A stretch of 9,915 nt of DNA from Tardiphaga sp. (lineage in GTDB: Bacteria > Pseudomonadota > Alphaproteobacteria > Rhizobiales > Xanthobacteraceae). Shown here piece by piece: positions 5,807 through 9,915 of this stretch. The notes under the pieces were generated by a model, which was not told the origin of the DNA, searched no databases, and saw only the letters and a program-made list of their open reading frames with translations. The stretch is from the NCBI GenBank assembly GCA_028290765.1, contig JAQGJF010001013.1:1-9915 (forward strand), read 5' to 3'. The position numbers and the translations under genes were made by a program. Position 1 is the stretch's first letter. The number at the start of each line of letters is the position of its first letter.

Positions 5807-6388
5807 ATGACTGCAACCGCGGGGTGCGAAACCCAGGCCTACGACAAAGTGACCATCCGTCTGCACTGGGCGACGGCGGTTCTCGTTGCGATCCAGTTCC
5901 TGATCGGCCGGACGACCAACTTCCTGCCGCGCGGTCCGTTGCGTGTCGACATCTGGTCGCTGCACGTCATGTTTGGTTTTGCGCTCGCCGTCGTGTTCGT
6001 CGCCGGGATCTTGTGGCACGCGCTTTATGGCCGCCGGTTGCCGCCGCCGGAACGCGGGGGTCGCCATCTGCTCGCGGTGGCGACGCACCGTCTGCTCGAT
6101 GGGCTGTTGCTGGTCATCATCGGGCTCGGCATCACCAACGTGTTTGCCCACGCCTTTCCGCTGTTCAATCTCTGGCATTTTCCAAAGTTAGGCGACGAAA
6201 ACTTCATGCGCGGCGTCAATACGTGGCACGGTTTGGTGGCCAATATCATCGTTGCCGTGGCGCTGCTTCATGCCGCGGCGGCGCTGTTTCACCACTACGT
6301 CGTCAAGGACGGCGTGCTGCGGCGGATGTGGCCTGCGGCGGGCACCTCATTTCATCGCAGGGACCGCGATGACGATCTCCGCGCTTGA
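5807..6388 (+). CDS. Cytochrome b561-family membrane diheme protein
   Basis: A 193-residue four-helix inner-membrane cytochrome that by family passes electrons between the quinone pool and a partner on the periplasmic side. The ATG at 5807 lies 14 bp after the lyase stop, with GAAGGCG as a ribosome-binding site; upstream in-frame starts would overlap the lyase gene and add a charged, non-native head. Expected heme ligands are present: His20 in RLHWATAVLVAIQFLIG (helix 1), His53 in WSLHVMFGFALAVVF (helix 2), and His141 and His155 in NTWHGLVANIIVAVALLHAA (helix 4). The signature ending LFHHYVVKDGVLRRM follows. Helix 3 is HRLLDGLLLVIIGLGITNV. Length is typical of bacterial b561 proteins. Its electron partner is unknown; the secreted hydrolase downstream has no redox motif that I can see. 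Being tightly linked to the lyase suggests a shared transcript, although the metabolic link between the two is not obvious. Confidence 0.92.
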   Translation: MTATAGCETQAYDKVTIRLHWATAVLVAIQFLIGRTTNFLPRGPLRVDIWSLHVMFGFALAVVFVAGILWHALYGRRLPPPERGGRHLLAVATHRLLDGLLLVIIGLGITNVFAHAFPLFNLWHFPKLGDENFMRGVNTWHGLVANIIVAVALLHAAAALFHHYVVKDGVLRRMWPAAGTSFHRRDRDDDLRA

Positions 6389-6409
6389 CGCAAGGCCGGC
6401 CTTCAACAA

Positions 6410-6439
6410 TCCTGATCCGGCGAAATAATCGGATCAGGA
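6410..6439. promoter_or_regulatory. 10-bp inverted repeat just before the metallo-hydrolase start
   Basis: Arms TCCTGATCCG (6410-6419) and CGGATCAGGA (6430-6439) are perfectly complementary around a 10-base AT-rich spacer (GCGAAATAAT). The right arm touches the first possible ATG (6440) and is 3 bp from the GGAGG at 6442-6446. As DNA it could be an operator; as RNA it would be a stem next to the ribosome-binding site. No T tract follows, so it is a poor terminator. Confidence 0.5.
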
Positions 6440-6448
6440 ATGGAGGCT

Positions 6449-7342
6449 ATGGTGAAAGCTTTGAATGCCGTCGTAACCGTTGCGGTTTTGCTTCTCGGCG
6501 CTGGAACGGCCATGGCGCAGAATGCGCCGGCGGTTTCGACAAAGAAGGTGGAGGGTACCGACAACGTCTATGTCTTCCGTTACGGCGGTCACCAATCGAT
6601 GTTCATCGTGACGCCGCAGGGCGTCATTGCCACCGATCCGATCTCCTACCTGCGCCCGGCCAAACCCTACATCGACGCGATCAAGGCCGTCACCGACAAA
6701 CCGATCAAATACGTCATCTACAGCCACCAGCACTACGATCACATCGCCGGCGGCAAGCCGTTCAAGGACCTCGGCGCAACCTTCATCGCTCACCGGCGCG
6801 TCAAGGAGCGCATGCTCGAATTGAAGAAGCAGAACGCGCTGTTGCCGGACGTCGTGATGCCGGATCAGGTGGTGGACGGCAGGAAGACGATCACGCTCGG
6901 CGGCACCACGCTCGAACTCATCTATGTCGGCCGCAACCATTCGGACAACTCGCTGGTGATGCGGCTGCCGAAGGAAAAACTGGTGTTCGTCGTCGACTTC
7001 GCGCCGATCGAGGCGATCCAGTTTCGCAACATCCCCGACAATGCCTCGCCGCTGGAATATATCGAGTCGCTCAAGAAGCTCGCGGCGCTTGACTGGGATC
7101 GGATGATCACCGGCCATCCCTACGCCGGCGGACGCTACGGCACCAAAAAGGATGTCCTGGACGACGCCGCCTACCTGGAGGATTTATCGGCGGAAGTAAA
7201 AAAGGCAGCCGACGCCGGCAAATGCTTCGACACCGCGATGAAGGAGGTCAAGCTGCCGAAATACGAAAAATGGGCCAACTATGAAGCCGGCCTGCCCGCC
7301 AATGTGGAGCGCTTCTGCTATTGGTGGGGACGCGGATATTGA
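6449..7342 (+). CDS. Exported metallo-beta-lactamase-fold hydrolase
   Basis: A secreted zinc hydrolase of about 297 residues. Three starts are possible: ATG 6440, ATG 6449 and GTG 6452. The GGAGG at 6442-6446 rules against 6440; it is 2 nt from 6449 and 5 nt from 6452, so the start is one of those two. The signal peptide is MVKALNAVVTVAVLLLGAG with cleavage near AMA-QN. Numbered from 6449, the zinc-site motif HQHYDH gives His93, His95, Asp97 and His98. The third-motif His is His164 (GRNHSDNS), the bridging Asp is Asp183 (VVDFAPI) and the last His is His223 (TGHPYAG), so both metal sites look complete. The tail carries Cys259 (GKCFD) and Cys290 (ERFCYWWGRGY). It resembles the broad group of MBL proteins found beside quinoprotein and thiosulfate-oxidation genes, but the substrate is unknown and a true beta-lactamase is not implied. 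It is 60 bp after the b561 gene and ends before a hairpin-T-tract. Confidence 0.9.
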   Translation: MVKALNAVVTVAVLLLGAGTAMAQNAPAVSTKKVEGTDNVYVFRYGGHQSMFIVTPQGVIATDPISYLRPAKPYIDAIKAVTDKPIKYVIYSHQHYDHIAGGKPFKDLGATFIAHRRVKERMLELKKQNALLPDVVMPDQVVDGRKTITLGGTTLELIYVGRNHSDNSLVMRLPKEKLVFVVDFAPIEAIQFRNIPDNASPLEYIESLKKLAALDWDRMITGHPYAGGRYGTKKDVLDDAAYLEDLSAEVKKAADAGKCFDTAMKEVKLPKYEKWANYEAGLPANVERFCYWWGRGY

Positions 7343-7363
7343 TCGGACCGCAGCGAGGAAATA

Positions 7364-7403
7364 GTGCCGGTGTATCTCCGCCGGCGCCCTTTCGCTTTTT
7401 CCT
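7364..7403 (+). terminator. Probable intrinsic terminator after the metallo-hydrolase
   Basis: A 7-bp stem with one G-U pair (GTGCCGG at 7364-7370, CCGGCGC at 7381-7387) and a 10-base loop is followed by T-rich CCTTTCGCTTTTTCC. It lies about 20 bp after the stop codon and before the unrelated ureide-hydrolase pair. The T tract is interrupted, so efficiency is uncertain. Confidence 0.5.
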
Positions 7404-7464
7404 ATCGGCGGCTTCGATCGATCGGGGTTAGCGGCCGGTTCGGGCTTCCTCTAACGTTTGGCTG

Positions 7465-7505
7465 CAGCGGGAGGGCAGCGGCTTTGTGAAGCAGCTCGCC
7501 CGCTG
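7465..7505. other. Spaced inverted repeat upstream of the amidohydrolase
   Basis: CAGCGGG (7465-7471) and CCCGCTG (7499-7505) are complementary across 27 bp, inside the 139-bp stretch between the terminator and the amidohydrolase start. It could be a leader hairpin or a site for a regulator. I see no convincing -35/-10 pair in this gap, and the repeat may be chance in GC-rich DNA. Confidence 0.25.
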
Positions 7506-7542
7506 TTGCGATCGTGATTCACCGAGCAACAAAGAGATAACA

Positions 7543-8895
7543 ATGGCTGACAAGGTCTTCCGCGGCACGGTCGTGCTTCCCGATCGGATCATCGACAACG
7601 GCTACGTTCTGGTTGGCGACGGATTGGTGCAAGCGGTCGGATCCGGCGCCGCGCCTCAAGGCGAGGCGCATGGCGGCGCGGATGTTTTGGTGTTTCCGGG
7701 CGCCATCGACGCGCAGGTTCACAGCCGCAGCCAGCTCGGACAGGAAGATTTTGTGTGGTCGACGCGCAGTGCGGCAGCCGGCGGCGTCACCACCATCGTC
7801 GACATGCCGTATGACGACAACAATCTGATCGCCACCGCGGAGCGTTTCCGCACCAAAGTCAAGGAAGCCGGCGCGCAGGCGCGGGTCGATTTCGCACTCT
7901 ATGCCACCGTCGATCCGGACGAGGGCGCCGCGCGAGTGGATGAGCTGGTCGACGCCGGCGCCGCGGCGTTCAAGTTCTCCACCTTCGGTACCCATCCGAA
8001 ACGGTTTCCGCGCATCCCGCCGCACATCCTCTACGCCTGCTTCCAGGCCGTCGGTAAACGCGGCTTGATCGCCGGCATCCACAATGAGAATGACGAGATG
8101 GTGCGCGCCTTCATGGCCGAGGTCGAGGCCAAGGGGATCACCGACTATACCGCGCATGGATTGTCACGTCCGCCGATCGCCGAGGCGCTGGCGACCGCTG
8201 AAGTCTATGAACTCGGTGCCGGCGCCGGTTGTCCGGTGCATATCGTGCATAGTTCGATCGGCCGCGGCTATGAACTGGCGGCGTCCTATCGCGCGCAGGG
8301 ACATGGCGCGACCATCGAGGCCTGCGTGCACTACCTGATCCTCGACGAAGAGAACGACGTGCGCCGGCTCGGCGGCAAGGCCAAGATCAATCCGCCGCTG
8401 CGGCCGCGCCAGGAGGTCGAAGCGCTGTGGCATCACCTCGTGGCCGGCAACGTCACCATCGTCTCGACCGATCACGTCAGCTGGTCGGAAGACCGCAAGA
8501 CCGATCCGAACATGCTCAAGAACGCTTCGGGGATTCCGGGCCTCGAGGCCTTGTATGCCTTGCTGCTGAAGGGACTCGACGAACGCAAGCTCCCGCTGAC
8601 TCATGCCGCGCGGCTGCTGGCGCATAATCCCGCGGCGCTGTTCCGGATCACCCACGCCAAGGGCGCGCTGGCAGTCGGCCGCGACGCCGATATCGTGCTG
8701 ATGCGCCGCGACCCGCATCGCTATAGCGCGGCGGAAAGCGGCAACAATTTCGTGTCCTGGAGCCCCTATGACGGGATTTCCTTGCCTTTCCGTGCCGTCG
8801 AGACCTATGTACGCGGCACCTGCGTTGCCGCCGAAGGTCGCGTGATCGCCGCGCCGGGGCAGGGCCGTTTCATCAGTCCTGTTCACGCTCACTAG
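7543..8895 (+). CDS. Cyclic amidohydrolase of the hydantoinase/allantoinase group
   Basis: A 450-residue amidohydrolase that by family opens a cyclic ureide or imide ring using a metal centre. The ATG at 7543 (MADKVFRGTVV) follows AAAGAGA and matches the usual beta-strand start; the upstream in-frame extension looks non-coding. The family order is present: N-terminal beta domain, barrel strand 1 FPGAIDAQVHSRSQ, then SAAAGGVTTIVDMPY (76-90). The bridging carboxylated Lys is Lys144 (AAFKF), and His180 (IHNEND), His236 (HIVHSS) and Asp310 (STDHVSW) follow. The final motif is GALAVGRDADIVL, typical of the returning beta domain. Unusually the first motif reads D-A-Q-V-H: Gln58 replaces the first His of the normal HxH pair, and only His60 remains. 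This may alter metal binding or substrate choice. Allantoinase, hydantoinase, dihydropyrimidinase and dihydroorotase-like activities are all possible. It pairs with the M20 gene 4 bp downstream. Confidence 0.9.
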   Translation: MADKVFRGTVVLPDRIIDNGYVLVGDGLVQAVGSGAAPQGEAHGGADVLVFPGAIDAQVHSRSQLGQEDFVWSTRSAAAGGVTTIVDMPYDDNNLIATAERFRTKVKEAGAQARVDFALYATVDPDEGAARVDELVDAGAAAFKFSTFGTHPKRFPRIPPHILYACFQAVGKRGLIAGIHNENDEMVRAFMAEVEAKGITDYTAHGLSRPPIAEALATAEVYELGAGAGCPVHIVHSSIGRGYELAASYRAQGHGATIEACVHYLILDEENDVRRLGGKAKINPPLRPRQEVEALWHHLVAGNVTIVSTDHVSWSEDRKTDPNMLKNASGIPGLEALYALLLKGLDERKLPLTHAARLLAHNPAALFRITHAKGALAVGRDADIVLMRRDPHRYSAAESGNNFVSWSPYDGISLPFRAVETYVRGTCVAAEGRVIAAPGQGRFISPVHAH

Positions 8896-8899
8896 AGAT

Positions 8900-9915
8900 A
8901 TGATGGCGAAGACCAACCTTCCGCTCGATGCCGATCGCCTCTGGGCCGACGTGATGGCGCTGGCCGAGATGACCGATCCGGCGCGGCCCTACACGCGGCG
9001 CTCGTTCACGGCGCTGTTTCTCGAAGGCCGCGCCTGGCTGGCGCAGAAGTTTGCCGAGGCCGGCCTTGCGACGCGGATCGATACCGCCGGCAATCTGATC
9101 GGGCGGCTCGAGGGCACAAATCCAGCGCTCGGCGTCATCGCCATCGGTTCGCACAGCGACACGGTGCCGTCGGGGGGCCGCTTCGACGGCATCGCCGGCG
9201 TCGCCACCGGGCTCGAGATCGTGCGCGCATTGCGCGACGCCGGCACGCGGCTCGACCACACCATCGAGATCGTCGACTTCCTGGCGGAGGAGCCCAGCGA
9301 ATACGGGCTGTCCTGCGTCGGCAGCCGCGGCATCACCGGCCTGCTCGACGGCAAGATGCTGGGTCTCACCGAGCCCGGCGGCGAGGCGTTGCACGATGCC
9401 TTGCGCCGCGTCGGCGGCGATCCCGATCGGCTCAATGAGGCCCGGCGCGACGACATCAAGGCGTTCCTGGAACTGCATATCGAGCAGGGCATCGTGCTCG
9501 AATCGCAATCGCTCGATGTCGGTATCGTGACCTCGATCGTCGGGATCCGGCGGCTCGAAGTCGTGTTCCAGGGCGAGGCCGATCATGCCGGCACCACGCC
9601 GCTGAATTTGCGTCACGACGCGCTGGTGGCGGCGGCGGCGACGGTTTCGTCGGTGCGCCGGGTGGCCGAGGGTCTTGCCGCGGAGGGGCCGGATTATTTC
9701 GTCGCGACCGTCGGCATCCTGACAGTCGAGCCTTCGGCCTCGAATATCGTGCCGGGGCGTTCGCGACTGATCGTCGACGCGCGAACCACCAACCCGGCGC
9801 TGACGAAGCGCTTCGTCGAGGCGATCGACCGCGAAAGCCTGGCGCACGCCGCCGCCGCGCGCGTCACGCGGATAACCTTCGAAACCCTGTCCGACGGCGC
9901 GCCGGCCGCATGCGA
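8900..9915 (+). CDS. M20-family N-carbamoyl-amino-acid hydrolase/allantoate amidohydrolase (3' partial)
   Basis: The first 338 codons of a zinc amidohydrolase that removes a carbamoyl or ureido group from an N-carbamoyl amino acid, beta-ureido acid or allantoate. The frame is open to the right edge; relatives are about 410-420 residues, so roughly 75 are missing. Motifs of the M20 ureidohydrolase branch are seen in order: IGSHSDTVPSGGRFDGIAGV (metal ligands His85 and Asp96), LAEEPSEYGLSCVGS (Glu130/Glu131), LELHIEQG (His193), and GEADHAGTTP (His229, dimer-lid region), then NIVPG and VDAR. Either ATG 8900 or ATG 8903 could start it; AGAGA at 8894-8898 is nearer the usual distance from 8903. 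The start is 4 bp past the amidohydrolase stop, so translation is likely coupled. Together they make a ring-opening plus carbamoyl-removing pair. EEPSEYG replaces the commoner EEGxRFG of this group, which may hint at a distinct substrate. Confidence 0.92.
   Translation, partial: MMAKTNLPLDADRLWADVMALAEMTDPARPYTRRSFTALFLEGRAWLAQKFAEAGLATRIDTAGNLIGRLEGTNPALGVIAIGSHSDTVPSGGRFDGIAGVATGLEIVRALRDAGTRLDHTIEIVDFLAEEPSEYGLSCVGSRGITGLLDGKMLGLTEPGGEALHDALRRVGGDPDRLNEARRDDIKAFLELHIEQGIVLESQSLDVGIVTSIVGIRRLEVVFQGEADHAGTTPLNLRHDALVAAAATVSSVRRVAEGLAAEGPDYFVATVGILTVEPSASNIVPGRSRLIVDARTTNPALTKRFVEAIDRESLAHAAAARVTRITFETLSDGAPAAC

Noticed and set aside
5109..5816. A 235-codon minus-strand frame opposite the lyase
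   Set aside because: The plus strand encodes a full lyase with catalytic motifs; the minus frame has no recognisable feature.
8873..9847. A 324-codon minus-strand frame opposite the M20 gene
   Set aside because: The plus-strand frame carries all M20 motifs; the opposite frame is an Arg/Asp-rich shadow without domain features.

Overview
The window is GC-rich chromosomal DNA that reads like an alphaproteobacterium of the Bradyrhizobium/Rhodopseudomonas (Nitrobacteraceae) type. This rests on codon use with G/C at third positions, a GntR-FCD regulator, a secreted caspase-like protein with a very long proline-rich tail, a glycine-zipper periplasmic protein and ureide-hydrolase genes. The assignment is an inference from style, not from a marker gene. 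No rRNA, tRNA, CRISPR array, transposase or integrase was seen.

Left part (1-3900). The 3' end of a GntR/FadR-type regulator runs off the left edge. It converges on two minus-strand genes for exported proteins. One is a 100-aa glycine-zipper protein with its own intrinsic terminator. The other is an 871-aa caspase-fold protein whose catalytic His and Cys are replaced by Tyr and Ala. Its C-terminal half is proline-rich, low-complexity sequence built from 150-bp and 30/27-bp tandem repeats.

Middle part (4000-7400). A MarR-type regulator and a small single-span membrane protein lie on the minus strand. The small gene looks frameshifted: a lysine-rich N-terminal segment in another frame begins at a GTG overlapping the MarR stop. 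A plus-strand set diverges from marR across a short region with a perfect 8-bp inverted repeat: a KKCGH-type isocitrate lyase/PEP mutase superfamily lyase, a cytochrome b561 and a secreted metallo-beta-lactamase-fold hydrolase. The first two are almost certainly co-transcribed. The hydrolase follows after 60 bp that contain a 10-bp inverted repeat touching its translation start. A probable terminator closes the set.

Right part (7540-9915). An amidohydrolase of the hydantoinase/allantoinase group and an M20 N-carbamoyl-amino-acid/allantoate amidohydrolase (cut by the right edge) are 4 bp apart. Together they suggest a two-step route that opens a cyclic ureide and then removes the carbamoyl group. 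The amidohydrolase has Gln in place of the first metal-binding His.

Most notable points: the catalytically dead caspase with only two cysteines in its mature form, both at the extreme C-terminus; the Gln-for-His change in the amidohydrolase; and the small membrane-protein gene that would be restored by one extra G.
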